Below, piece after piece: positions 8,386 through 17,938 of a DNA stretch of 64,000 nt. The stretch lies in the NCBI RefSeq assembly GCF_029023825.1, contig NZ_CP118957.1, forward strand, positions 1,147,501-1,211,500. The letters run 5' to 3'. The notes beneath the pieces were generated by a model. That model saw nothing but the letters and a program-made list of their open reading frames with translations. It made no database searches and was not told the origin of the DNA. The position numbers and the translations under genes are program-made. The DNA is from Enterococcus saccharolyticus subsp. saccharolyticus (GTDB taxonomy: Bacteria > Bacillota > Bacilli > Lactobacillales > Enterococcaceae). Each line of letters begins with the position of its first letter. Within the stretch, counting starts at the first letter, position 1.

Positions 8386-10143
8386 TTATTCATCACTAAT
8401 CGTAAAATTTTCAATAAATTGTCGGAAGTCATGAATAGCTAAGGGGCGGCTAAATAAATAGCCTTGCATATAGTCGGAATGAATCTCTCGAGCAAGTGTA
8501 GCATCATTTTCTGATTCAATACCTTCACAACATGTTTTTAAATTTAGATGCTTCGCTAAAGCCACAATGTGTTCGGCGATGATTCCGTTGGTCGTTTGTG
8601 TACTCTGCTCTGTAATGAAAGTCGCATCTACTTTGACAATATGTGCTGGCAATTTTCCTAATAGTGCTAATGCAGAATGACCGACACCAAAGTCATCGAG
8701 AGCGATTTTAAACCCCATACCCTCTAAATCTTCCATCACTTTTACGGCAATGGGAGACTCTTGGAACGCTTGATGTTCAGTAATTTCCAAGATAATTCGT
8801 TGAGGAACAACCTGATATTTCTTAACTAGGTGTTGAATAGTTTTGAAAAAATTAGGTTGTTCGACTTGCGTCACATCAATGTTGATCGATACATTTGGAA
8901 TCGTTTCATATATTTTGTCTTTGAATACTCGTTCAAAAATCCAATAGGCTAATTCAGAAGTATGACCATGTTTTTCTGCGTATTTAATCAATTCATTTGG
9001 CGGGACAAAGCCTAATTCTGGATCATTCCAGCGAAGTAAAGCTTCCGCGCCAACAATTTGTTTTTCATGATTGAATAATGGTTGATAATACATTTCTAAC
9101 GCATCATTTTTAATAGCTGATGTTAATTTGGCCACTGTTTTTAAACTTTTTACGAATTTTTGTGTCATTTCTTTTGAATAATAGATAATTTTCTTTTGCT
9201 GATGCTCGTTTAAACAGATTTCAGCATCTTCAAGTAGTGAGCAAAAATCTGTCGTTTCTTCTGGAAAATGAGCAACGCCAATTTCAAAGTCCATTAAAAT
9301 GGTTTGGTCAGCAACCGGAACGGGTTGTAATAATTGTTCTCGAATATTTTCTAATAAGTGCTTAAATTCCTCTATATCTGTTAAAGGAGCGGCAAAAATA
9401 CAAAAGATTTCCCGAGATAAACGATAAAATTTATATTTTTCTGGTAAAAGTTCTTGGATTCTGTGTACCATTTCAAAGGTAACTATTTTGCGAACATTTT
9501 TAGAATAAAGAACGGCAATTTCAGCAATGTTACTGCAACGAAATAAAGCAACAGCACAAGGCTGAATGGTTTCGTGTTTTTCAATTTGATCGCTATCATA
9601 TGCAAATTGATTAAAATTTGCTAAACCAGTTACAGGATCAGTATAGGTTAGATGAGCGGTCACTTCATCGGTTTTTCGAACAACGATTTTGTCTAAAAAG
9701 AAAAGACCATAATAAGGACGTTTACCTTGAGGTGCAGGAAAGTGAATAAACTGTATCCATTGTGTTCGTTTTTCACCAGAATAATGTTGATAATCAATGG
9801 TGCCATTCCAACCATTTATCGCAGTTCCTTCTTTCCAAATTCGCTGGATATCGGTTTTATGGAGGTTGGTTGGATGAATATTATCCAACGTTTGTCCAAT
9901 CACTTCTTCTCTATTTTTATGTGTGAGATGCATACCAGCTTCATTGATATACAGGATTTTTTGAGTATCATCCATAAAGAGTATTGGGATAGGAGCAAGA
10001 TGAATCATTGAAATAAATGCTGCATATTCTGGAACAAAAGGTTGTTGCGTGATCATTCTTAATAATTGGTCATAGGACTCGAATTTTTCCTCAAAAAAAT
10101 GAAAAGGAATCGGTTCTAAGAGCGGTTTCTTTTCATCCGTCAA
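8386..10143 (-). CDS. PAS - degenerate GGDEF - EAL protein (putative c-di-GMP phosphodiesterase)
   Basis: 585 residues from a TTG placed 9 nt after a perfect AGGAGG; an in-frame ATG 21 codons upstream has no ribosome site. Residues about 50-150 look like a PAS sensor (PIPILFMDD, INEAGMHLTHKNREEVIGQ). A GGDEF-like domain starts at TDPVTGLAN (168-176), but its signature is replaced by YRLSREIFCIF (about 240-250), so cyclase activity is not expected. The EAL domain keeps its key residues: EAL (367-369), the Asn of SINID, the Glu of LEITEH, DDFG (483-486), KVD (504-506), CEGIE (Glu540) and QGYLF (Gln560). Hydrolysis of c-di-GMP to pGpG is therefore plausible, with GGDEF and PAS acting as regulatory modules. 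No transmembrane segment is seen. No diguanylate cyclase lies in the window. Confidence 0.88.
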   Translation of the reverse strand: MTDEKKPLLEPIPFHFFEEKFESYDQLLRMITQQPFVPEYAAFISMIHLAPIPILFMDDTQKILYINEAGMHLTHKNREEVIGQTLDNIHPTNLHKTDIQRIWKEGTAINGWNGTIDYQHYSGEKRTQWIQFIHFPAPQGKRPYYGLFFLDKIVVRKTDEVTAHLTYTDPVTGLANFNQFAYDSDQIEKHETIQPCAVALFRCSNIAEIAVLYSKNVRKIVTFEMVHRIQELLPEKYKFYRLSREIFCIFAAPLTDIEEFKHLLENIREQLLQPVPVADQTILMDFEIGVAHFPEETTDFCSLLEDAEICLNEHQQKKIIYYSKEMTQKFVKSLKTVAKLTSAIKNDALEMYYQPLFNHEKQIVGAEALLRWNDPELGFVPPNELIKYAEKHGHTSELAYWIFERVFKDKIYETIPNVSINIDVTQVEQPNFFKTIQHLVKKYQVVPQRIILEITEHQAFQESPIAVKVMEDLEGMGFKIALDDFGVGHSALALLGKLPAHIVKVDATFITEQSTQTTNGIIAEHIVALAKHLNLKTCCEGIESENDATLAREIHSDYMQGYLFSRPLAIHDFRQFIENFTISDE

Positions 10144-10375
10144 TGTTAATGTCCTCCTATCAATATAATTTGTTATACCACTCACTATTTTACATTCTTT
10201 TCTCATGATATTAAAGGCAAAAACTAATAATTTGTGTTCTTTATTTAGATATTAGAAAATGCGACGAAGGACTGATAAAGGACTTTTCCTTTAAAATGTT
10301 CTGTGGTATTATAAAAAGGTTGCAAAAGATGTATAAAAATACATCCTTTAATCAAGTCAAAGGAGAGAAGTCATT

Positions 10376-11839
10376 GTGAACAAAATGAAAAAATTTTGGT
10401 TGTTTGTATTGCCAGTTTTCTTGCTATTGATTCAATTTATTCCATTAACAACAGTACTAGCAGAAACAACTGATCCATATTATGAAAAAATTCAACAGAA
10501 AGGAGAATTGGTGGTCGGGTTATCGGCAGACTATGCCCCTTACGAATTTCATGCAGAAATTGATGGAAAAGATACCATTGTTGGTTTTGATATTTCTATT
10601 GCTCAGAAAATTGCGGATGATATGGGTGTCAAGCTTCATATTGAAGAATTAGGTTTTGATGCGTTATTAGGTGCGTTAAAAACAGGAAAAATTGATTTGA
10701 TTATTTCTGGTATGGCAGTCACTGAAGAGCGTTTAGAAGAAGTTGATTTTTCGGATACCTATATGACGATGAAACAACGTGTGATTGTCCGTAAAGATGA
10801 TGCAGATAAATATCAAAACACGCTAGATTTTGATGGCGTTCCAGTAGGTGTACAAAAACAAACAACACAAGAAGCATTAGCACAAAATGAATTAGTCGGT
10901 TCGATTCCAACTTCTTTACAAAAAATACCAGATGTCATCATGAATTTGAAAAATAAAAAAGTAGATGCTGCTATTTTAGAAGGCCCCGTAGCCGAAGCGT
11001 ATGTCGATCGTAATTCGGATTTAGTATTTGCTGATGTGGAATTTAAAGATGGCAATAAAGATACGGCAGTAGCTGTCCCGAAAAATGCCCCAGTCTTGTT
11101 AGAAAGTATTAATACTTCTATTAAAGAGATTAAAGATCAAGGTTTGTTAGAAGCGTATAAAAAAGAAGCCAATGAATTAATGTTTCATGATGAACAAGGT
11201 TTTTTTGCGAAATATTATAAATTTTATGTCAATGGCGCAGGGTATACGATTTTCTTAGCTTTTATTGGCGTATTGTTTGGAACCATCTTAGGTGCTTTTT
11301 TAGCATTAATGAAGTTAGCAAAATCAAAATTTGTTCGAATTTTAGCAACGATTTATATTGAATATGTCCGTGGTACGCCGTTATTGGTGCAAATCTTTAT
11401 TGTTTATTTTGGTACGGGTATTTTAGGAATTGATATGTCACGTTTGGCTGCAGGGTGTATTGCTTTAGCCTTGAACAGTGGCGCTTACGTTGCGGAAATT
11501 ATTCGTGCCGGCATTACTGCTGTGAATAAAGGGCAATTAGAAGCAGCCCGTTCTTTAGGCATGAACCAAGCGCAAGCGATGCGTTTTATTATTTTCCCAC
11601 AAGCGATTAAAAATATTTTACCAGCGTTAGGTAATGAGTTTGTTACGGTTATTAAAGAATCTTCTGTTGTGTCGGTTATCGGTGTGTCTGAATTAATTTT
11701 CCAAGCGGGTAACGTGCAAGGAGCAAGTTTCAAACCATTCTTACCTTACGTGATTGTTTCCTTGATTTATTTTGTTTTAACCTTTACACTTTCTCGTTTA
11801 TTAGGTGTTGCTGAAAGGAGAATGAGCACAAGTGATTAA
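10376..11839 (+). CDS. glnP: Glutamine-type ABC transporter, fused substrate-binding protein and permease
   Basis: 487 residues, GTG start 10 nt behind GGAG. Order: a signal peptide ending near TTVLAE, a periplasmic-type solute-binding domain (about 38-270; [29 protein letters not shown]), then a permease domain (about 280-480) with the EAA-type loop ([21 protein letters not shown]). Fusion of binding protein to permease is usual for GlnP/GlnPH in lactic acid bacteria. It imports glutamine, glutamate or related polar amino acids. It overlaps the ATPase gene by 8 bp, so the two are translationally coupled. A small hairpin (GATGTAT/ATACATC, about 10328-10345) lies in the leader. Confidence 0.92.
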   Translation: MNKMKKFWLFVLPVFLLLIQFIPLTTVLAETTDPYYEKIQQKGELVVGLSADYAPYEFHAEIDGKDTIVGFDISIAQKIADDMGVKLHIEELGFDALLGALKTGKIDLIISGMAVTEERLEEVDFSDTYMTMKQRVIVRKDDADKYQNTLDFDGVPVGVQKQTTQEALAQNELVGSIPTSLQKIPDVIMNLKNKKVDAAILEGPVAEAYVDRNSDLVFADVEFKDGNKDTAVAVPKNAPVLLESINTSIKEIKDQGLLEAYKKEANELMFHDEQGFFAKYYKFYVNGAGYTIFLAFIGVLFGTILGAFLALMKLAKSKFVRILATIYIEYVRGTPLLVQIFIVYFGTGILGIDMSRLAAGCIALALNSGAYVAEIIRAGITAVNKGQLEAARSLGMNQAQAMRFIIFPQAIKNILPALGNEFVTVIKESSVVSVIGVSELIFQAGNVQGASFKPFLPYVIVSLIYFVLTFTLSRLLGVAERRMSTSD

Positions 11840-12554
11840 TATTCAAAATTTACACAAAGCATATGGCAAAAACGATGTATTAAAAGGTATTGATTTAACG
11901 ATTCATGCCGGTGAAGTTGTCGTGATTATTGGCCCTTCAGGAAGCGGAAAAAGTACCTTTCTACGTTGTTTGAATTTACTTGAACAACCAACAGAGGGGC
12001 GTATCGAATTTGAAGGAACCAATATTTTAGATAAAGGAACAAATATCGATCAGTTACGACAAAAAATGGGAATGGTGTTCCAAAGTTTTAATTTATTCCC
12101 ACATAAGACTGTTTTAGAAAACTTAACGATTAGCCCAATTAAAGTAAGAAAAGAAGAGCCGAAAAAAGCCGAAGAAAAAGCATTCAAATTATTAGATCAA
12201 GTTGGTTTAAAAGAAAAAAGTAGTAGTTATCCAGCAAATCTTTCTGGAGGCCAACAGCAACGTGTGGCAATTGCACGTGCTTTAGCGATGAATCCAGATG
12301 TGATGTTGTTTGATGAACCAACGTCGGCACTTGATCCAGAAATGGTTGGAGAAGTTTTAGCAGTTATGCAAAACCTAGCAGAAAATGGCATGACAATGGT
12401 CGTAGTTACTCATGAAATGGGCTTTGCCAGAGAAGTGGCAGACCGCGTCATTTTTATGGATGAAGGAATTATTCAAGAACAAGGAACACCAGAAGAAATT
12501 TTTGGAAATCCGCAAAATCCACGGACTCAAAGTTTCTTAAATAAAGTGTTATAA
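11832..12554 (+). CDS. glnQ: Amino-acid ABC transporter ATP-binding protein
   Basis: 240 residues, GTG start overlapping the permease gene, with AAAGGAG about 11 nt upstream. Walker [10 protein letters not shown], signature [15 protein letters not shown], Walker [13 protein letters not shown] and the switch His in VTHEMGFA are all intact. It is the nucleotide-binding subunit for the fused GlnP upstream, belonging to the polar amino-acid uptake subfamily. The aminotransferase gene follows after 18 bp. Confidence 0.95.
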   Translation: MINIQNLHKAYGKNDVLKGIDLTIHAGEVVVIIGPSGSGKSTFLRCLNLLEQPTEGRIEFEGTNILDKGTNIDQLRQKMGMVFQSFNLFPHKTVLENLTISPIKVRKEEPKKAEEKAFKLLDQVGLKEKSSSYPANLSGGQQQRVAIARALAMNPDVMLFDEPTSALDPEMVGEVLAVMQNLAENGMTMVVVTHEMGFAREVADRVIFMDEGIIQEQGTPEEIFGNPQNPRTQSFLNKVL

Positions 12555-12572
12555 CCAAAGGAGATGCAAAAA

Positions 12573-13724
12573 ATGGATGCATCAAAAGTTGCAAAAAAAT
12601 ACCAACACCCAACAGAAAATTTATTAATGGATATTGCAATGTTAGCTAAAAGCAAAACAGATCTCATTGATTTATCGATTGGTGATCCCGATTTAATTAC
12701 CGATCAAGCGATTATTGATGCGGCGTTTGTCGATGCAACAGCTGGTCATACGAAATATACCGCTTCTGATGGTAGTCGTGAATTTTTACAAGCTGTTGTT
12801 GATCATTATCAAAAACGTTATGGGTTATCTTTTGAATTAAATCAGGTGCGTGGAACAGTCGGTGCGATGCATGGAACATATCTCGCTTTATTGGCGATTT
12901 TAGACCCGGGCGACGAAGTGATTATTCATGAACCGTATTTTTCACCGTATAAAGAACAAGTTGAAGCAGCAGGGGGTGTCCCTGTTTTTATTCCAACGTA
13001 TGAAAAAGACGGTTTTCAAATTGATTTAACGATTTTAGAACAAGCCATTACAGATAAAACCAAAGCTATCTTGATTAATTCGCCGAATAATCCAACTGGT
13101 GCGGTCTTTTCGAAAGCGATATTTAAAGGTATTGCAGAGTTAGCAATCGCTAATGAGTTGTTTATTCTTTCTGATGAAATCTATGAGGAATTGAGTTTTT
13201 ATGAAGACTTTACACCCATGGCTACTTTTGCACCAGAGCATACCATTACATTTAGCGGGCTTTCTAAGGCCTTTGCCATGACTGGTTGGCGGATTGGCTA
13301 TATGATTGCGCCCGCATATGTGAACGATGTTGTTCGTCAGATTAATGAAAATGTGACCTTTTCTGCACCGTCTATTTCACAACAAGCAGGAATCTATGCT
13401 CTACAGCATGCTGACGAACTAGTTCCGAAAGTAGCAGCTGTTTTTCAAGAACGTTTAGAATATGTCAAAAAGCGAGTGGACGCGATTTGGTTTCTTTCAT
13501 TAGGTGAAATTAAAGGCACGATGTATGCGTTTATTAATATTGAGAAGACAGGCTTAACGTCGGTTGCGTTTGTGGAAAAAGTATTAAAAGAAACCAATGT
13601 GTTGATGATTCCAGGCAAAGCTTTTGGTCACACAACTGGCGACACACATGTTCGTTTAGCAGTGACACAAGATATCACACAGTTAAAAGAAGCTTTTGAT
13701 CGAATTGAAAAATTACTCTTTTAA
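12573..13724 (+). CDS. PLP-dependent aminotransferase, class I/II
   Basis: 383 residues. The ATG at 12573 is 9 nt behind AAAGGAG; an ATG nine bases earlier abuts that site. Motifs: DLSIGDPDL, INSPNNPTGAVFS, LSDEIYEELSF and the PLP-lysine segment FSGLSKAFAMTGWRIGY. This fold-type I class includes aspartate, aromatic and N-acetyl-diaminopimelate aminotransferases (PatA-like). Co-transcription with a glutamine/glutamate-type importer suggests use of imported amino donors, but the acceptor is unknown. A terminator follows directly. Confidence 0.88.
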   Translation: MDASKVAKKYQHPTENLLMDIAMLAKSKTDLIDLSIGDPDLITDQAIIDAAFVDATAGHTKYTASDGSREFLQAVVDHYQKRYGLSFELNQVRGTVGAMHGTYLALLAILDPGDEVIIHEPYFSPYKEQVEAAGGVPVFIPTYEKDGFQIDLTILEQAITDKTKAILINSPNNPTGAVFSKAIFKGIAELAIANELFILSDEIYEELSFYEDFTPMATFAPEHTITFSGLSKAFAMTGWRIGYMIAPAYVNDVVRQINENVTFSAPSISQQAGIYALQHADELVPKVAAVFQERLEYVKKRVDAIWFLSLGEIKGTMYAFINIEKTGLTSVAFVEKVLKETNVLMIPGKAFGHTTGDTHVRLAVTQDITQLKEAFDRIEKLLF

Positions 13725-13729
13725 TAGAA

Positions 13730-13766
13730 GAAAGTGTGTTTCCTAATCAGGAGGCACACTTTTTTA
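13730..13766 (+). terminator. Intrinsic terminator of the glnP-glnQ-aminotransferase operon
   Basis: Stem AAGTGTG / CACACTT with an inner TCCT/AGGA pairing, followed by TTTTTT. Confidence 0.8.
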
Positions 13767-14037
13767 ACATATTATATAGTAGAAAACTGAAAATTTTAGC
13801 TGATTTTCCTGCCGTTAACTTGTCATAAAAGTTGATATTTTGTAACAATTCATATAAAAAAGCGATTTTTTTTTTTGAATATACCGATTTTTGATATTTT
13901 TTAATTTTTTTTATTACAAAAAGTAATAAAGCAATAAAAACGATTCCTTGTTAAATCAACCTTTTTTTGGAAAGAATGGTAATAAATGACAAAAAAATGA
14001 AAATTACATCAAATTGAAACATTTCGTCATTTCTTTG
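13767..14037 (+). other. Long AT-rich region upstream of the LysM-3D gene
   Basis: About 270 bp with no credible open frame, very rich in A/T runs. It must carry the promoter of the LysM-3D gene. A TGTAAC-N5-ATATAA element near 13835 only loosely resembles the WalR direct-repeat site, so I do not call it. Nothing else is supported. Confidence 0.5.
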
Positions 14038-14122
14038 TTACCTAAAGAGGTCGAACTCTTGGTAATATTTATCCAGTTGCTTCGGCAATACAAAATTTTG
14101 ATTTTAAGGGAGTCTATATATA
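14038..14122 (+). promoter_or_regulatory. Structured 5' leader of the LysM-3D gene
   Basis: Two consecutive hairpins precede the ribosome site. Hairpin A pairs TTACC (14038-14042) with GGTAA (14061-14065) and, after a 2-nt bulge, AAGAG with CTCTT around GTCGAA. Hairpin B is TTGC-TTCG-GCAA (14077-14088), a C(UUCG)G tetraloop. The ribosome site AGGGAG follows about 20 nt later. There is no T-run, so this is not a terminator. A cis-acting RNA element or an mRNA-stabilising leader is plausible. The hallmarks of the ydaO c-di-AMP riboswitch are not visible. Confidence 0.5.
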
Positions 14123-14746
14123 ATGAAACAATTCAAACAAATTTTACTAGGTAGTATCGCATTTTTCAGTATCACAGGTTTTTCTTTGGTAGCAAACGCT
14201 GACCAAGTAGAACATACAGTAAGTTCACATGATACATTATCAAGCATCTCAATCCAATACTTTGGTGATGCTAGCTATGTTCATAAAATTGCGCAAGACA
14301 ACAATATTGCTAATCCAAATATTATTTTTGATGGTCAACAATTAAAGATTAACACAGATGGTTCTGCTGCAAGTGTTTCTGCTCCTGTTGAAACACCAGA
14401 AGTACAAACAGAAGTCCAAGCACAACCTGAACAAACAACACAAAGTCATTCTGGTCGTACATTAACAATGGAATCAACTGCTTATAGTTCAGATCCTGCT
14501 GATACATTAGGCGGCGGAACAATTACAGCGACTGGTCAAAACCTATTAACAAACCCAATGGCTGTTGCCGTTGATCCAAGCGTGATTCCATTAGGTACAA
14601 GACTATATGTTGAAGGTTATGGAGAAGCCATTGCTAGTGATACAGGTGGTGCGATTAAAGGAAATATCGTTGACGTTCATTTCTCAACTTACGAACAATG
14701 TATTGCTTGGGGTCGTCGTACTGTTCAAGTAACTATTTTAGACTAA
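14123..14746 (+). CDS. Secreted LysM and 3D-domain cell-wall protein
   Basis: 207 residues. A signal peptide (MKQFKQILLGS..., cleavage likely after VANA near residue 26) is followed by one LysM domain (about 30-75; HTVSSHDTLSSISIQYFG, NPNIIFDGQQLKI), a P/Q/T/E-rich linker (about 80-115) and a C-terminal 3D domain (about 117-207). The latter carries the conserved Asp residues in SDTGGAIKGNIVDVHF. 3D domains share the fold of MltA-type lytic transglycosylases; LysM binds peptidoglycan. A wall-remodelling role is likely. The gene is monocistronic, behind a structured leader, with its own terminator. Confidence 0.92.
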   Translation: MKQFKQILLGSIAFFSITGFSLVANADQVEHTVSSHDTLSSISIQYFGDASYVHKIAQDNNIANPNIIFDGQQLKINTDGSAASVSAPVETPEVQTEVQAQPEQTTQSHSGRTLTMESTAYSSDPADTLGGGTITATGQNLLTNPMAVAVDPSVIPLGTRLYVEGYGEAIASDTGGAIKGNIVDVHFSTYEQCIAWGRRTVQVTILD

Positions 14747-14762
14747 TTAGTATATAACGAAT

Positions 14763-14803
14763 CAAAGCCAAGAAATTCTTCTCGAATTTCTTGGCTTTTT
14801 TTG
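14763..14803 (+). terminator. Strong intrinsic terminator
   Basis: A 14-bp perfect stem AAGCCAAGAAATTC / GAATTTCTTGGCTT with a short loop, followed by TTTTTT. Confidence 0.9.
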
Positions 14804-14901
14804 TAAATATTCAGAAAATATTTACATTTATTTTGAAGGTAGCTATCGTGAGGGGACGAAAGGTATGCTATAATAGAAAAAAATTCAAGGAGGAATCGTT
14901 G

Positions 14902-15168
14902 ATGAGAGCTATTTTAACGGTTATTGGTAAAGATAAAGTCGGAATTATTGCAGGAGTTAGTCAAAAACTATCTGAATTAGAAATAAATATTGTAGATGTG
15001 ACACAAACGATTATGCAAGAATACTTTACAATGATGATGATGTTAGAAATGGATAAGCAAACTGATTTTGAGCATACACGTCAAGAATTATCAAAAGTTG
15101 GCGAAGCGCTAGGCGTAACGATCAGTATTCAAAATGAAGAAATTTTTGAAGCGATGCACAAATTATAA
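14902..15168 (+). CDS. ACT domain-containing protein (UPF0237 family)
   Basis: 88 residues from the ATG behind AAGGAGG; frame upstream of this lies in a terminator and was not used. The whole protein is a single ACT domain ([37 protein letters not shown]). Stand-alone ACT proteins of this kind are thought to sense amino acids or small ligands. It sits 14 bp upstream of the PFL-family gene. This ACT/UPF0210 pair is conserved in many Firmicutes, implying a joint but still undefined function. Confidence 0.9.
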   Translation: MRAILTVIGKDKVGIIAGVSQKLSELEINIVDVTQTIMQEYFTMMMMLEMDKQTDFEHTRQELSKVGEALGVTISIQNEEIFEAMHKL

Positions 15169-15182
15169 TCAGGAGGCAAATC

Positions 15183-16532
15183 ATGGAAACAAATCAAATA
15201 TTAGAAACAATTCGCATGGTCGAAGAAGAAAATTTAGATATTCGTACAATTACGATGGGGATTTCTTTATTGGATTGTATGGATGCTGATGTAGACGCAG
15301 CCTGCGAAAAAATTTATCAAAAAATCACTACTCGCGCCAAAGATTTAGTAAAAGTGGGCGAAGCGATTGAAATGGAATATGGTATTCCAATTATTAACAA
15401 ACGTATTTCTGTCACACCCATTGGTATTGTAGCTTCTGCGTCACGTGCAACAGCACAAGATTGCGTAAAATTTGCCAAAACATTAGACCGCGCAGCACAA
15501 ACAGTAGGAGTAAACTTTATTGGTGGTTATAGTGCGTTAGTAGAAAAAGGGTATCAAGGTTCGGATCGCGCATTGATTGAATCGATTCCACAAGCATTAG
15601 CTGAAACTTCTTTTGTATGTTCTTCTGTTAATATCGGTTCAACCAAAACTGGTATTAATATGGATGCAGTGAAGTTAATGGGTGAAATAATTAAATACAC
15701 GGCAGAAGCATCTGATATGGGCTGTGCAAAATTAGTTGTTTTTGCAAATGCAGTAGAAGACAATCCATTTATGGCAGGAGCTTTCCATGGTGTTGGTGAA
15801 GCTGATTGTGTCATTAATGTCGGCGTTAGTGGACCTGGTGTAGTGAAACGTGCTTTAGAAAAAGTTAAAGGTGAATCTTTTGATATTGTTGCTGAAACAG
15901 TAAAGAAAACAGCCTTCAAAATTACACGTATGGGTCAATTGGTTGGACGTGTAGCGTCTGAACGTTTAAATGTACCTTTTGGGATTGTTGATCTTTCATT
16001 AGCACCAACCCCAGCTGTTGGTGATAGTGTGGCATTGATTTTAGAAGAAATGGGCTTAGAGTCGGTAGGTACTCATGGTACAACTGCTGCTTTAGCGTTA
16101 CTAAATGATGCTGTGAAAAAAGGTGGCGTCATGGCATGTAATCATGTCGGCGGTTTATCGGGTGCTTTTATCCCGGTATCTGAGGATGCTGGTATGATTA
16201 AAGCTGTAGAAAATGGCTTGTTGAATCTTGAAAAATTAGAAGCGATGACGGCTATTTGTTCTGTTGGTTTAGACATGATTGCGATTCCTGGTGAGACACC
16301 GGCTGAAACAATTGCTGCGATGATTGCTGATGAAGCAGCGATTGGTGTTATTAACCACAAAACCACAGCAGTCCGTATCATTCCTGCGAGCGGGGCACAA
16401 GTAGGTGATATGATCGAATTTGGTGGGTTGCTAGGAACGGCTCCAGTAATGAAGACAAATCCAGCGAAGTCAACGGACTTTATTCAACGTGGAGGACGCA
16501 TTCCAGCACCAATCCATTCATTTAAGAATTAG
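15183..16532 (+). CDS. PFL family protein (UPF0210/DUF711)
   Basis: 449 residues, start ATG just behind AGGAGG. It is recognised by its typical length, the N-terminal [24 protein letters not shown], the central [23 protein letters not shown] and the C-terminal [10 protein letters not shown]. The family has a pyruvate-formate-lyase-like barrel core but lacks the glycyl radical machinery, and its activity is unknown. It is translated with the upstream ACT protein. Confidence 0.92.
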   Translation: METNQILETIRMVEEENLDIRTITMGISLLDCMDADVDAACEKIYQKITTRAKDLVKVGEAIEMEYGIPIINKRISVTPIGIVASASRATAQDCVKFAKTLDRAAQTVGVNFIGGYSALVEKGYQGSDRALIESIPQALAETSFVCSSVNIGSTKTGINMDAVKLMGEIIKYTAEASDMGCAKLVVFANAVEDNPFMAGAFHGVGEADCVINVGVSGPGVVKRALEKVKGESFDIVAETVKKTAFKITRMGQLVGRVASERLNVPFGIVDLSLAPTPAVGDSVALILEEMGLESVGTHGTTAALALLNDAVKKGGVMACNHVGGLSGAFIPVSEDAGMIKAVENGLLNLEKLEAMTAICSVGLDMIAIPGETPAETIAAMIADEAAIGVINHKTTAVRIIPASGAQVGDMIEFGGLLGTAPVMKTNPAKSTDFIQRGGRIPAPIHSFKN

Positions 16533-16548
16533 AGGAGTTTTTTATTTT

Positions 16549-17160
16549 ATGTTTGAAGAGTATATTTGGGATTTTGATGGCACATTGTATGATTCGTATC
16601 CTGTGATATTAGATGGTTTTATGGCAACATTAAACGATTATGGTATTCAAGCGGATCGTCGGGAAATTTATCAAATTTTAAAAGAAAAATCATCTGCTTC
16701 AGTTGCAGAAAAGTATCAATTAGACTTTGATGAGTTTACGAAGGTTTATAAAAAACACGAAGCCAATGATCCACGGATTCCAGTCTCTTATCCCGGGACG
16801 AAAGAAATCTTAGAAGCAATCGTTGCAAAAGGAAAGAAAAATTATATCTTAACCCATCGCTTAGTAGCATCCACGCAAGAATTATTAGAACGAGAAGGAA
16901 TGCTTCATTTAGTTGAAGAAATTGTGGGACCTGAAAATAATTTTCCTAGAAAACCCAATCCCGCTGCTTTGAATTATTTGGTTGATAAATATCAAATGAA
17001 TCCTAATAAAACTGTCATGATTGGCGATCGTACAATGGATGTTGACGCAGGTAAAAATGCGGGTGTTCAATCTATTTTTTATGATTTAGAAGAATTATTA
17101 GAAGATGTTGCTGCTGATTATACGGTTCGTTCAGTCGAAGAAATGACTCAATTTATTTAA
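16549..17160 (+). CDS. HAD-superfamily hydrolase, Gph-like
   Basis: 203 residues from the ATG behind AGAGGAG (11-nt spacing). Motif I DFDGTLYDS, motif II ILTHR, the motif III lysine in PRKPNPAAL and motif IV MIGDRTMDVDAGKNAG are in order, with an alpha-helical cap after motif I (subfamily IA). Such enzymes dephosphorylate small metabolites (phosphoglycolate, sugar phosphates, nucleotides); the specificity is not evident. It lies 16 bp after the PFL-family gene, so it is probably the last gene of that operon. Confidence 0.88.
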   Translation: MFEEYIWDFDGTLYDSYPVILDGFMATLNDYGIQADRREIYQILKEKSSASVAEKYQLDFDEFTKVYKKHEANDPRIPVSYPGTKEILEAIVAKGKKNYILTHRLVASTQELLEREGMLHLVEEIVGPENNFPRKPNPAALNYLVDKYQMNPNKTVMIGDRTMDVDAGKNAGVQSIFYDLEELLEDVAADYTVRSVEEMTQFI

Positions 17161-17200
17161 AAAAAGTGCTACTTTCAAAAAAGAAAGTAGCACTTTTTTC
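17160..17200 (+). terminator. Strong intrinsic terminator
   Basis: Stem AAAAGTGCTACTTTC / GAAAGTAGCACTTTT with an A-rich loop and a T-run, directly after the HAD gene stop codon. Confidence 0.9.
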
Positions 17201-17228
17201 GTATTTGAGTAGTGAAAGGAGTGGTTTG

Positions 17229-17840
17229 ATGTATAAAATTGAAAAATATAAAAAGTATCTTCCAGTTTGTGTAGTTATTATTGTTGCAATCAGTATTATT
17301 TATATCTTTGTCCCCAAAAAAGCCACCGTTTCTGATTGGGAGGAATTACCAATGGAACAGTCAGAAACTTTTACGATGGAAACAACGTCTAGTTCGAGTT
17401 CAGCAAAAATAGTTGTCGATATTAAAGGTGAAGTAAAAAAGCCGGGCGTTTATGAACTAGAACCGGGCGCTCGGGTAGAAGAAATTGTGCTGTTAGCTGG
17501 TGGATTTACGGATAAAGCAGAAGAACGTCAATTAAATTTAGCAGAAAAATTAACGGATCAGCAAATGATTTATGTGCCGAATAAAGAAGAAGCTAAGGAT
17601 TTGCCGATACCTACTGTAACAACAGCTAGCGAGGGTTCCTCTCCAATGAATATAGTCAATATTAATACGGCAACGCTCACAGAATTACAAACACTCACCG
17701 GAATTGGGCCGTCAAAAGCGCAAGCTATTATTGATTATCGAGAAGAAAACGGCAATTTCAAATCGATAGCAGAACTACAAGAAGTGAATGGCTTTGGTGA
17801 GAAAACGGTTGAAAAATTAAAAGAGTCAATTACAGTCTAA
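17229..17840 (+). CDS. comEA: ComEA competence DNA receptor
   Basis: 203 residues from the ATG behind AAGGAGTGGTTTG. An N-terminal membrane anchor (about 10-32) is followed by an acidic linker, a SLBB-type domain (about 60-118; VDIKGEVKKPGVYELEPGARV) and a C-terminal helix-hairpin-helix pair (about 140-203; VNINTATLTELQTLTGIGPSKAQAII). ComEA binds incoming dsDNA outside the membrane and passes it to ComEC. Unlike the usual comEA-comEB-comEC operon, comEB and comEC lie about 25 kb away at 42641-45416. No competence-sigma promoter box was evident upstream. Confidence 0.93.
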   Translation: MYKIEKYKKYLPVCVVIIVAISIIYIFVPKKATVSDWEELPMEQSETFTMETTSSSSSAKIVVDIKGEVKKPGVYELEPGARVEEIVLLAGGFTDKAEERQLNLAEKLTDQQMIYVPNKEEAKDLPIPTVTTASEGSSPMNIVNINTATLTELQTLTGIGPSKAQAIIDYREENGNFKSIAELQEVNGFGEKTVEKLKESITV

Positions 17841-17938
17841 GAAAATGTTAAATTTTTCTAGTTATTTTACAAATAAATTTGCGCGATGCATCAAAGTTAG
17901 ATAAAGTTAATGCAATTGAGAGAAAGAAGAGAATAACT

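Noticed and set aside
13767..14122. ydaO-type c-di-AMP riboswitch before the LysM-3D gene
   Set aside because: The region has hairpins, but the characteristic G-rich junction motifs are lacking and the structured part is too short.
17150..17228. Competence-sigma (cin-box-like) sequence near TTTTTTCGTATTTG upstream of comEA
   Set aside because: It is the T-run of a terminator and does not match the TACGAATA core.
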